The translations under genes and the position numbers were made by a program. 64,000 nt of DNA from positions 642,674 through 706,673 of the forward strand of contig NZ_JBDIML010000002.1 of assembly GCF_039614845.1 (NCBI RefSeq). Direction: 5' to 3'. The DNA comes from Ornithinibacillus xuwenensis (GTDB taxonomy: Bacteria; Bacillota; Bacilli; Bacillales; Amphibacillaceae). Positions 7,963 through 15,975 of the stretch are shown here, one piece after another (the stretch's first letter is position 1; each line of letters starts with the position of its first letter). The notes beneath the pieces were generated by a model. It was not told where the DNA came from and did no database searches. It saw nothing but the letters and a program-made list of their open reading frames with translations.

Positions 7963-8470
7963 GAGCCAGTCTCCTCACTTTTTTTAATGCATTTTTCTTA
8001 CTCTTTGAGATCGCTTGCTGTGTAACATTAAGAATTTTACTTATTTCTGTATCAGTCATGTTTTTGATAAAAGCTAAATATAAAATTCTTTTCTGGTTGT
8101 CTGTTAGCGATTTAATAGCATCATATAAGTGTTTGTCCTGTATATAATCCTCTAAACTGGTATATAGAATATCATCTTCCAATGATTGTGTTTCTTCACT
8201 TGATTCTTTATCCGTTGTGCTGTCTAGAATCAACAAAAACCTATTATTCAGGGAGCGCACCTTTTTATCATAGCCTTGAGCTGTAAATCTAATTGCTTTT
8301 GAAAAATATGAAATTGTTCGTATATTATTGTAATATTCTTTAAATTTTTCTTCTAAAGTGTTTCTATTGTAATCTGTTGGTTCATTACAATACTCTTTAT
8401 AAAGTTGGTAATTATTTGAGTCTGATAGGAACGATTGCAACAATGGGTTTCTAATATCATTAGTATTCAT
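7955..8470 (-). CDS. SigO-like sigma factor (YvrI family), region 4 protein
   Basis: This protein of about 171 aa has a C-terminal sigma-70 region 4 helix-turn-helix: DAIKSLTDNQKRILYLAFIK then MTDTEISKILNVTQQAISKSKK. Its N-terminal half looks like a divergent partial sigma factor and lacks a normal region 2. This matches the SigO (YvrI) class, which needs RsoA to supply the missing part. I chose the ATG at 8470 because AAAGGGG lies about 9 nt upstream; a start at 8494 would overlap the LexA-like palindrome. In B. subtilis SigO-RsoA controls oxalate decarboxylase and its own genes; no oxdC is present in this window. Targets here are unknown. Confidence 0.72.
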   Translation of the reverse strand: MNTNDIRNPLLQSFLSDSNNYQLYKEYCNEPTDYNRNTLEEKFKEYYNNIRTISYFSKAIRFTAQGYDKKVRSLNNRFLLILDSTTDKESSEETQSLEDDILYTSLEDYIQDKHLYDAIKSLTDNQKRILYLAFIKNMTDTEISKILNVTQQAISKSKKNALKKVRRLAHV

Positions 8471-8487
8471 CAAATTTACCCCTTTCA

Positions 8488-8501
8488 AGAACATATGTTC
8501 T
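8488..8501. promoter_or_regulatory. LexA-box-like palindrome in front of the SigO-like operon
   Basis: A perfect 14-bp palindrome, AGAACATATGTTCT, matches the Bacillus LexA (DinR) core GAAC-RNRY-GTTC. It lies immediately upstream of the ribosome binding site of the SigO-like gene, where a bound repressor would block transcription. Confidence 0.6.
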
Positions 8502-8511
8502 ATTATTGTGT

Positions 8512-8535
8512 AAAAAAAAGAGAACTTGGGTTCTC
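8512..8535 (-). terminator. Minus-strand hairpin with T-run upstream of the SigO-like gene
   Basis: On the minus strand, GAGAAC-CCAA-GTTCTC is followed by eight Ts. It would end read-through from upstream just before the operon, or act as an attenuator. The dyad also has the GAAC-N4-GTTC spacing of a LexA half-site pair. Confidence 0.6.
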
Positions 8536-8824
8536 GAATTTAATTTTACTCTATTATTAAAGGAACTTAAATAGTAAAACTCACAACCTAATTTAGTATT
8601 TTTTTGATTGAATTTAATAATATAGGATGATATTATTAAAAAATATTCTGAATATAACTACTCTTATAGAATCAATCTAATGTTACTATTATTGGTGGTC
8701 TTTCCATGAAGGATATTAGATCTCGTTATAATTGAGATTATTCTCTATGGATATGATTCATATCAACAAACCACCCTGCCGTTACATGTAGGGTGGTTAT
8801 GTTGATACTATATATGAGGGTTAA
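8536..8824. other. AT-rich intergenic stretch with a terminator-like hairpin
   Basis: I see no gene. A 9-bp stem (AACCACCCT 8769-8777 with AGGGTGGTT 8790-8798) lies about 30 nt past the stop of the 150-aa minus-strand gene and probably ends its transcript, although the T-run is short. Confidence 0.5.
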
Positions 8825-9277
8825 TTACAGAGGAATCCAACCGGTTTTAGCGTGTACTCGGGTTACTCTGCCTCTTCCTGTTATTAATGCGATTTCTAAA
8901 TCAAGTGTGTGGAAATCACGATATTCCAGAAAAGGAAGTTCGATTTCCAGGCGGTCATATTTTGGGTCTCTCAAAAACTGAATTGCAGATCCTAGTCCTA
9001 TATACCCAGCGTCAATCATTGTTGTAAGGGCTTTTTTCTCGCTTGTAGTCGATGAAAGTATTAACGAAGCAATAGAAGTAGCAACGCTAAAAGTGGTCGC
9101 TTTCCAAAATAGGATAGCTAATACACCTGTCACTGCACCTAATCGTGTTTGAAGCGCATTGTCCGAAAGTTTCCCGGCAAATCGCTCCCTAGCCTGTAAT
9201 TGTCCGTATTGCATGTCTAACAGTTGGTCTAAAGTAACTATATGTTTTCTTTTAAATTCTCTTGTTGTATAAGCCAT
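8825..9277 (-). CDS. Hypothetical protein, 150 aa
   Basis: I do not recognise this protein. It has a basic N-terminus (TTREFKRKHIVTLDQLLDMQ), a central hydrophobic stretch (about 45-80, VTGVLAILFWKATTFSVATSIASLIL) that could form one or two membrane helices, and a mixed C-terminus with aromatic and acidic residues. There is no signal peptide. The start ATG at 9277 has AGGGG about 10 nt upstream. It lies upstream of, and on the same strand as, the SigO-like operon, separated by two hairpins. It is part of the element remnant and a candidate for control by the sigma module, but nothing in the sequence proves this. Confidence 0.6.
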   Translation of the reverse strand: MAYTTREFKRKHIVTLDQLLDMQYGQLQARERFAGKLSDNALQTRLGAVTGVLAILFWKATTFSVATSIASLILSSTTSEKKALTTMIDAGYIGLGSAIQFLRDPKYDRLEIELPFLEYRDFHTLDLEIALITGRGRVTRVHAKTGWIPL

Positions 9278-9473
9278 GTTAAATCATCCCCTATTATTTT
9301 ATTTGATGCGCATCTATTAATGTAAAGGAGAAAAAAAAAAAATAATACAACCAATATGAAAAAAAATTAACTGCTATCCTCCTCCGAAATGATATTTGCT
9401 TATTTCACTCGGAATGATGTGATCTTTCGAGAACATTTTATATAATGTTAATAAATATAAAGGAGACGTTAAT

Positions 9474-9818
9474 ATGGGTAAAATAGGATTGATAAGTCTA
9501 ATCATCGCTATAACATATTTAATATTGCGGAAGATATTTGTTGGTGATGAAAGCAACTCAGAAAAAGATAATAAAAGTGTTCCGGAAGAACGTAAATATA
9601 TAGAATTATGGGGTTCTATTATACTCGCAGTAATTGCAATCCCTATTGTCATTTTTATTGATGTCAAACTATTTAAGTGTTTTTTAATTATTTTTATGAT
9701 AGCCATATTCAGCTTTCATTCTTACATAGATTGGAAGTATCGAAAGGGTTCTAAATTATATATTGTTTCTATTATCACGATGGTCATAGGAATACTCTTG
9801 GCTTATTTCATTTTATAA
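9474..9818 (+). CDS. DUF4181-like small membrane protein
   Basis: This 114-aa protein has an N-terminal helix (3-18), a hydrophilic loop, then three helices (about 46-62, 66-82 and 94-113). The layout and the YIELWGS and FHSYIDWKYRKGSK elements resemble DUF4181 membrane proteins of Bacillaceae, whose function is unknown. AAAGGAGA lies a few nt upstream of the ATG, and the gene looks intact. It stands alone between divergent and broken genes inside the element remnant. Confidence 0.6.
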   Translation: MGKIGLISLIIAITYLILRKIFVGDESNSEKDNKSVPEERKYIELWGSIILAVIAIPIVIFIDVKLFKCFLIIFMIAIFSFHSYIDWKYRKGSKLYIVSIITMVIGILLAYFIL

Positions 9819-9884
9819 AATAAGGAATGAAAGATGGTTTTACACTTAGACGTGATGAAATCATCTTTTTTGCGGTAAAACGGA

Positions 9885-10306
9885 ATGCAACATAATTCTA
9901 AAAATGTTACATTCCAATTAGCTATAATACTCGATTTGATAAATTTAAAAGTAAGGGATATTAAAGGTAAGAAAAAAATTACAGTTCGTGAAGGAAAAAC
10001 TAAAAAGCCAAGGAGCATACAATTAAGAAACATTTATGATGAAATAAATAACTATATAAAGGAACTAGACAATACAGATTGGCTCTTCCCTAGCCGTAAA
10101 GGGAATAAGCCAATGTAGGATACAGGCTTATAGACAACTTAATAAGGCTGCTAGAATGGTGGATATTATAGATGGTATTGGTACTCATACTATGAGAAAA
10201 ACATTTGGTTACTGGCATTACAAACAATTTAGAGATATTGCTGAATTACAAATGATCTTAAATCACACGCATCCACAAGTTACACTTAAATACATCGGAA
10301 TTACAT
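9885..10306 (+). pseudogene. Tyrosine recombinase (phage-type integrase), broken remnant
   Basis: Two frames together encode most of an integrase catalytic domain. The first (to about 10118) reads LINLKVRDIKGKKKITV, then KTKKPRSIQL and DWLFPSRKGNKP. After a frameshift near 10112 the second reads IQAYRQLNKAARMV, GIGTHTMRKTFGYWHYKQ, LQMILNHTHPQVTLKYIGI. The HTMR and catalytic-Tyr (LKYIGI) regions remain. The N-terminal arm-binding domain is missing, the segment that should hold the first catalytic Arg (GLRxSD) appears deleted, and the C-terminus is cut where the 52-bp repeats begin. It marks the area as a former integrated element. It is clearly inactive. Confidence 0.85.
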
Positions 10307-11883
10307 GCATGGGAGGGTCTGTCATGCACTTTTTAACGTGAAAATGAAATGAAAGGAGCATGAGAGGGTCTATCATGCACTTTTTAACGTGGAAATGGGA
10401 TTAAAAGGAGCATGAGAGGGTCTATCATGCACTTTTTAACGTGAAAATGGGATTAAAAGGAGCATGAGAGAGGTTGATCATGCAATTTTTGGCAAGGAAA
10501 TGGAAGTGAAAGGAGCATGAGAGAGGTTGTCATGCACTTTTTAACGTGGAAATGGGATTAAAAGGAGCATGAGAGGGTCTATCATGCACTTTTTGGCGAG
10601 AAAATGGGATTGAAAGGAGCATGAAAGGGTCTGTCATGCACTTTTTAACGTGAAAATGGGATTAAAAGGAGCATGAGAGAGGTTGTCATGCACTTTTTAA
10701 CGTGAAAATGGAAGTGAAAGGAGCATGAGAGGTTCTATCATGCACTTTTTGGCGAGAAAATGGGATTGAAAGGAGCATGAAAGGGTCTGTCATGCACTTT
10801 TTAACGTGAAAATGGGATTAAAAGGAGCATGAGAGAGGTTGTCATGCACTTTTTAACGTGANNNNNNNNNNNNNNNNNNNNNNNNNNNNNNNNNNNNNNN
10901 NNNNNNNNNNNNNNNNNNNNNNNNNNNNNNNNNNNNNNNNNNNNNNNNNNNTTTAACGTGAAAATGGAAGTGATAGGAGCATGAGAGGTTCTATCATGCA
11001 CTTTTTGGCGAGGAAATGGGATTAAAAGGAGCATGAAAGGGTCTGTCATGCACTTTTTAACGTGAAAATGGGATTAAAAGGAGCATGAGAGAGGTTGTCA
11101 TGCACTTTTTAACGTGAAAATGGGATTAAAAGGAGCATGAGAGGGGTTGTCATGCACTTTTTGGCAAGGAAATGGAAGTGAAAGGAGCATGAGAAGTGCT
11201 ATCATGTACTTTTTGGCGAGAAAATGGAAGTGAAAGGAGCATGAGAAGTGCTATCATGCACCTTTTGGAGAGGAAATGGGATTAAAAGGAGCATGAGAGG
11301 GGTTGTCATGCACTTTTTGGCGAGAAAATGGGATTGAAAGGAGCATGAGAAGTGCTATCATGCACTTTTTGGGGAGAAAATGGGATTAAAAGGAGCATGA
11401 GAAGTGCTATCATGCACTTTTTGGCAAGGAAATGGAAGTAAAAGGAGCATGAGAGGGGCTGTCATGCACTTTTTGGCGAGGAAATGGGATTAAAAGGAGC
11501 ATGAGAAGGGCTGTCATGCACTTTTTAACGTGAAAATGGAAGTGAAAGGAGCATGAGAGGGTCTATCATGCACTTTTTGGCAAGGAAATGGGATTAAAAG
11601 GAGCATGAGAAGGGCTATCATGCACTTTTTGGCAAGGAAATGGGATTAAAAGGAGCATGAGAAGGTCTATCATGCACTTTTTGGCAAGGAAATGGGATTA
11701 AAAGGAGCATGAGAAGGGCTGTCATGCACTTTTTAACGTGAAAATGGAAGTGAAAGGAGCATGAGAGAGGTTGATCATGCACTTTTTAAAGAAAAAACAG
11801 GAGTGAAACCAGCATGAGAGGAGCCCCCTCATGCACTTTTTAAAGAGAAAACAGGATTGAGCATGAGAGATGACCTCATCCAC
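10307..11883. repeat. 52-bp tandem repeat array 1 (about 30 units, with assembly gap)
   Basis: A unit of about 52 bp recurs head to tail. Each unit holds GCATGA, about 9 variable bases, TCATGC, then ACTTTTT, a variable AACGTG/GGCGAG/GGCAAG block and AATGGGATTAAAAGGA or AATGGAAGTGAAAGGA. The GCATGA/TCATGC arms form a small hairpin followed by a T-run in every unit. Variation concentrates in the loop and in the two internal blocks. A run of 90 N (10862-10951) shows that the true length is not resolved. The last two units diverge; one has a longer stem. No protein-coding reading frame is conserved through the array. Confidence 0.95.
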
Positions 11884-12281
11884 AAATAAACAATAGTATT
11901 ATCTCCTATCTCCTTAATCTATTGATTTTGCCATGAAGTATCAACCGAAATTCACGAAAGTAGGGTAATCTTCAGTAAAATCGTTCTTAATAACGAACTA
12001 TTTTTGTCGATATAGTTGAACTGGTAATGCTATCTGACTCGAATTTCGCCCGTAATTAGGCCAAACTACCTGACCTTTTTTATTACATCTTGCAGAAATC
12101 TGCAAAAGCTTATCGTTTTACCGAGAAATCATCTACCTTTCTATCTAAGACTATTGAACCTTGTCTAACTTTTTTGAATTATCTATCATTAAAATTACTA
12201 AGTTTTTAGGCTACTAGAATCATAGGGGATAAGGGCTAAAGACTTAAACAAGCAAGTCAATCTTAATAGAGGAGGAAGGAA
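11884..12281. other. Intergenic region upstream of the Vpr-like protease
   Basis: I see no gene or clear repeat here. It must hold the promoter of the protease gene, but no convincing -35/-10 pair stands out. A good Shine-Dalgarno (GAGGAGGAAGG) ends the stretch. Confidence 0.4.
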
Positions 12282-15200
12282 ATGATTAGAAGAATTTCGG
12301 TAATAACTTTAATCTTTCTATTAGCCTTTAGCACGGTTTCTTTTGCGACAGCTAACGGAAGCCTAGTGGTTAATGGTAATCTTCAGAAAGGGACGCTTTC
12401 GAAAGATTTAGAAGAAACGATTGGTCCCGAGCAAGAAGTTCGTGTCACGGTTGAACTAGAGGGTGACGCACCGATTGAAGTAGCTACAGAAAAAGGGGTT
12501 AAGTTCGGTGATTTAAGTGTAGCTGAAAAGAAGAAGCTTCTAAATGAAGCTAGAGATGAAAAAAGGGCCGTAAAGGATGCGATGAAGGAAAAGAAAATTG
12601 ATGCTAAAATCCTTCAAGAATTTGATGCGGTTGTAAACGGCTTTAGTGCTGAGGTTAAATTTGGCGATGTTGAAGAAATTCAAGCACTTCCGAATGTAAA
12701 AAGTGTCGTCATTTCAACAAAATATGAACAACCAATTGCTAAACCAGACATGGCTTACAGTAAGGAACTTGTTCAAGCACAACAAGCATGGAATGAGTAT
12801 GGATTTAAAGGTGAAGGCATGGTAATTGGGGTTATTGACACAGGCGTAGATCATAACCACCAAGATATGGTGCTTTCTGAAGAAACTTCTGTTGAGTTGA
12901 CAGAGGAAGAAATTAATCAAATTATTGCTGATGAAGAATTACCGGGAGTTTACTATACTGAAAAAGTTCCATATGGCTACAACTATATGGATCAAAATCA
13001 TGAGTATACAGATAATTATCCTGGAGCATCTTCACACGGTATGCACGTAGCAGGAACTGTTGGTGCAAATGGTGATGAAGAAAATGGTGGGATTACTGGT
13101 ATAGCGCCAGAAGCTCAAATATTAAACTTAAAAGTATTTAGTAATGATCCAGAGAATCCATATACGTATGGAGACGTTTATATTAAAGCGATTGATGATG
13201 CAATCAAACTTGGTGCAGATGTGTTAAACATGAGTCTTGGTGCTCCTGCTGGGTTTGTTGACAGTCAAGATCCAGAGCAATTAGCTGTTTCTCGTGCAGT
13301 AGATAATGGCATCCTGATGTCTATATCTTCTGGTAACTCTGCTATGTTTGGGGATGGGTTCTTCTACCCTTATGCATCGAATCCTGATTATGGCGTAACT
13401 GGATCTCCAGGAATTGCTTATGATTCGTTACAAGTTGCATCCTTTGAAAATAGCTATTTGACAGTTGATGCATTGGAATATTCAATTGATGGCGGTGAGA
13501 GCGGAATTGCAGGATTTATGTCTGCAAGTCAAACACCTCCAACAGCTGGTACTTCCTTTGAATTAGTAGAATCTGGACTTGGTCATCCTGAAGATTTTGA
13601 AGGAAAAGACTATGAAGGAAAATTTGCACTTGTACAGCGTGGAGAGCTTGATTTCATCACAAAAGCACTAAATGCGCAAAACGCTGGTGCTGAGGGAGTC
13701 ATTGTATACAATAATACGGACGGAATGGTCAACATGGCATCAGATCCGGCTATTGTTATTCCACAGCTATTCCTTTCAAAAGTAGACGGTGATAAGCTGG
13801 CTGAGGCACTACTTAATGGTCAAACAGCTACAATAACCTTTAACGGTGACCAAACATCCGTGCCAAATGCTACAGCTGGTGAAATGAGTTCATTCTCATC
13901 TTGGGGATTAACTCCAAACCTTGATTTCAAGCCTGAAATCACTGCACCAGGTGGATTAATCTATTCTACATTGAACAATGGTGAGTATGGTGTGAAGAGT
14001 GGGACTTCAATGGCTGCTCCACATGTTTCTGGTGGTAGTGCACTAATCCTACAGCGTGTAGATGAAGAATTCGGTTTAGAGGGTTCGGATCGTGTATTAT
14101 TAGCTAAAAATATTTTAATGAATACATCTAACCCAGTAGATTTTGACGGTGCTCTAGTTTCACCACGTCGTCAAGGTTCTGGTCTAATGCAGCTTCATTC
14201 TGCATTATCAACTCCTGTAATGGTAACTAATTCAGAAACAGGAGAAGCAAAAGTGTCACTAAAAGAAATTACTGGTAATCAAGTAACATTTGAATTAACT
14301 GCTGAAAACTTCACAGATGAAGCAGTAAGCTATGAAGTTAGTGCGAATGCTCAAACAGATAGTCCTGTTGATGGTGGAGGGGTATTTGTAACAGCACCAA
14401 ATCTATTTGGAGCACTAGATTTAGGAGCAGTAACAACAGTTGACGGGGAAGCAGTTAGCACGATTGAAGTTCCTGCAAATGGTTCCACAACATTTGAGGT
14501 AGCAATTGATGTGAGTGATTGGGATGCTGATCTAAATAGCTATTTCACAAACGGTTATTGGTTAGAAGGATTTGTTATGTTAACCGATCCAACTGATACA
14601 AACCCAGCTTTAAATGTGCCATATGTAGGCTTCAAAGGTGAATGGCAATCAGCACCTATTTTTGATACGCCAATGTGGGATGAGCTAACTTTCTATGGTA
14701 TGACTGGTATAGCGACATCGCTTGGAGGAGATGAATTTGAATTCTTAGGATTAGACCAAGCGACAGGTGAATATGATCCTACGAAGATTGCGTTCTCCCC
14801 TAATGGAGATGGAGCAAAGGAGGATGCAGTGATGTCTCTTTCCTTTATAAGAAACGCAAAAGATGCAACTTTTAATGTTTTAGATTCTGATGGAAATGTA
14901 GTCGAAACGATCTTTACCGAAGAATTTTTACGTAAAGATTACTATGATAGTGGGGAAGGAAGCTATTACAAGATATCATCTGATTGGGCATGGGATGGAA
15001 CAATTGATGGAGCGCTAGCAGAAGATGGTCAATATTACTTACAAGTAGAAGCAGTTATTGACTATGAAGGTGCAGAAGCTCAATCACTTGAACTGCCATT
15101 ACTATTAGACACAGACGCTCCAGATATTGAAGCAGATATTGATAGAAGAAATCGTGAGCTTTCGATTGAAGTAGCTGATGAGAATGGAAGCGGAATTTCT

Positions 15201-15389
15201 TACTGGGCAGTATTTGTGAATGGTGAATCTGTATCAGAAGGACCAATTGTTGGTGATACGGTTCTAGAACTAGAAGATATTCAACCAAACTCAGTAGTAC
15301 GAGTTGCTGTAGTGGATAACGCTGGTAACACAACTACTGAAACCGTAATGGGACCACAAGGAAACGGAAATGGTAAACCAAGACGTTAA
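12282..15389 (+). CDS. Secreted subtilisin-like protease, Vpr type with PA domain
   Basis: This 1035-aa protein has a signal peptide (residues 1-24, cut near FATA) and an I9-type inhibitory propeptide (about 50-150). An S8 peptidase domain follows, with catalytic Asp186 (VIDTGVD), His252 (SHGMHVAG) and Ser near 575 (GTSMAAP). A protease-associated (PA) domain is inserted at about 405-525. C-terminal beta-rich domains (about 640-1025) resemble the Fn3-like and Ig-like parts of Vpr and C5a-peptidase relatives. It should be exported, processed and act outside the cell as a broad protease. No SLH domain is present, unlike the S8 protein at 53118. It has a strong ribosome binding site and its own terminator. 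Confidence 0.93.
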   Translation: MIRRISVITLIFLLAFSTVSFATANGSLVVNGNLQKGTLSKDLEETIGPEQEVRVTVELEGDAPIEVATEKGVKFGDLSVAEKKKLLNEARDEKRAVKDAMKEKKIDAKILQEFDAVVNGFSAEVKFGDVEEIQALPNVKSVVISTKYEQPIAKPDMAYSKELVQAQQAWNEYGFKGEGMVIGVIDTGVDHNHQDMVLSEETSVELTEEEINQIIADEELPGVYYTEKVPYGYNYMDQNHEYTDNYPGASSHGMHVAGTVGANGDEENGGITGIAPEAQILNLKVFSNDPENPYTYGDVYIKAIDDAIKLGADVLNMSLGAPAGFVDSQDPEQLAVSRAVDNGILMSISSGNSAMFGDGFFYPYASNPDYGVTGSPGIAYDSLQVASFENSYLTVDALEYSIDGGESGIAGFMSASQTPPTAGTSFELVESGLGHPEDFEGKDYEGKFALVQRGELDFITKALNAQNAGAEGVIVYNNTDGMVNMASDPAIVIPQLFLSKVDGDKLAEALLNGQTATITFNGDQTSVPNATAGEMSSFSSWGLTPNLDFKPEITAPGGLIYSTLNNGEYGVKSGTSMAAPHVSGGSALILQRVDEEFGLEGSDRVLLAKNILMNTSNPVDFDGALVSPRRQGSGLMQLHSALSTPVMVTNSETGEAKVSLKEITGNQVTFELTAENFTDEAVSYEVSANAQTDSPVDGGGVFVTAPNLFGALDLGAVTTVDGEAVSTIEVPANGSTTFEVAIDVSDWDADLNSYFTNGYWLEGFVMLTDPTDTNPALNVPYVGFKGEWQSAPIFDTPMWDELTFYGMTGIATSLGGDEFEFLGLDQATGEYDPTKIAFSPNGDGAKEDAVMSLSFIRNAKDATFNVLDSDGNVVETIFTEEFLRKDYYDSGEGSYYKISSDWAWDGTIDGALAEDGQYYLQVEAVIDYEGAEAQSLELPLLLDTDAPDIEADIDRRNRELSIEVADENGSGISYWAVFVNGESVSEGPIVGDTVLELEDIQPNSVVRVAVVDNAGNTTTETVMGPQGNGNGKPRR

Positions 15390-15408
15390 GGTGAATAAAT
15401 AAAGATAG

Positions 15409-15448
15409 CCGGTACCACTTAATAATGTGGTATCGGTTGTTTTTTTTG
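15409..15448 (+). terminator. Intrinsic terminator of the Vpr-like gene
   Basis: The 10-bp stem CCGGTACCAC/GTGGTATCGG with an 8-nt loop is followed by a long T-run. Confidence 0.9.
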
Positions 15449-15975
15449 TTGGTTGTGTGGAGTTTTGGGAGAGTGATGGGATGTGCTTGGGGTTGGCAGA
15501 AATTCTAAACTCTAACGGAAAATGCTGGGGATTGAGCAATGGGTGCTTGGAAATGGGGTTAAAAGCTAAAGTTTAGCGCAAAGAAGTTAAAGTCCCCCTC
15601 AAAACAGTTAAAGTCCCACTCAAAACAGCTAAAGTCCGCCCAAAATAGCCAAGGTCCCACCCAAGCACCTCTCATCCCTAGACATTTCCGCCACGCAAAA
15701 CCAAATTTCACTCTCACGGTAAAATTAACCCAATGAATCCTAAAAAACAGCAATCCCAAACGTCCTCTGATCATTCAACCTGGAAATTCCATTGAAAACT
15801 GTATATTTCAAGTGAAATTAGCGGAAAAAAATCATATTTATATGCAAATACCTTCATATATTCATTCATATTCCCATATGATAGGAAATCCTTCGAATAT
15901 CGAAATTGTAGGAAAAATTTCATTTTGGGATAATAGTTACATGTAATTATTTTTACGTAAGAAAAGGAGATTATT
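15449..15975. other. Intergenic region with skewed base use and short repeats
   Basis: No gene is apparent. The first 100 bp are G-rich on the plus strand. A sequence at 15549-15565 closely matches the AATGGGATTAAAAG part of the array 1 unit. A set of 21-bp repeats follows at 15565-15667. The rest is AT-rich and ends in the ribosome binding site of the permease gene. Confidence 0.5.
15565..15667. repeat. Short tandem repeat, about 21 bp, five copies
   Basis: Five successive blocks start with G(T/C)TAAAGTCC or close variants and end near CAAAACA. The two central copies (15586-15606 and 15607-15627) differ at one base. The outer copies are degraded. Confidence 0.8.

Noticed and set aside
9885..10341. 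Two separate small genes
   Set aside because: Their products join into one integrase catalytic domain when a single frameshift is allowed, so they are parts of one broken gene.
10801..11049. Open frame on the minus strand through array 1
   Set aside because: It runs through the N gap and repeat units, has no ribosome binding site and reflects only the repeat period.
10307..11883. CRISPR array
   Set aside because: The whole 52-bp unit is repeated; there are no unique spacers between short repeats, and no cas genes are near.
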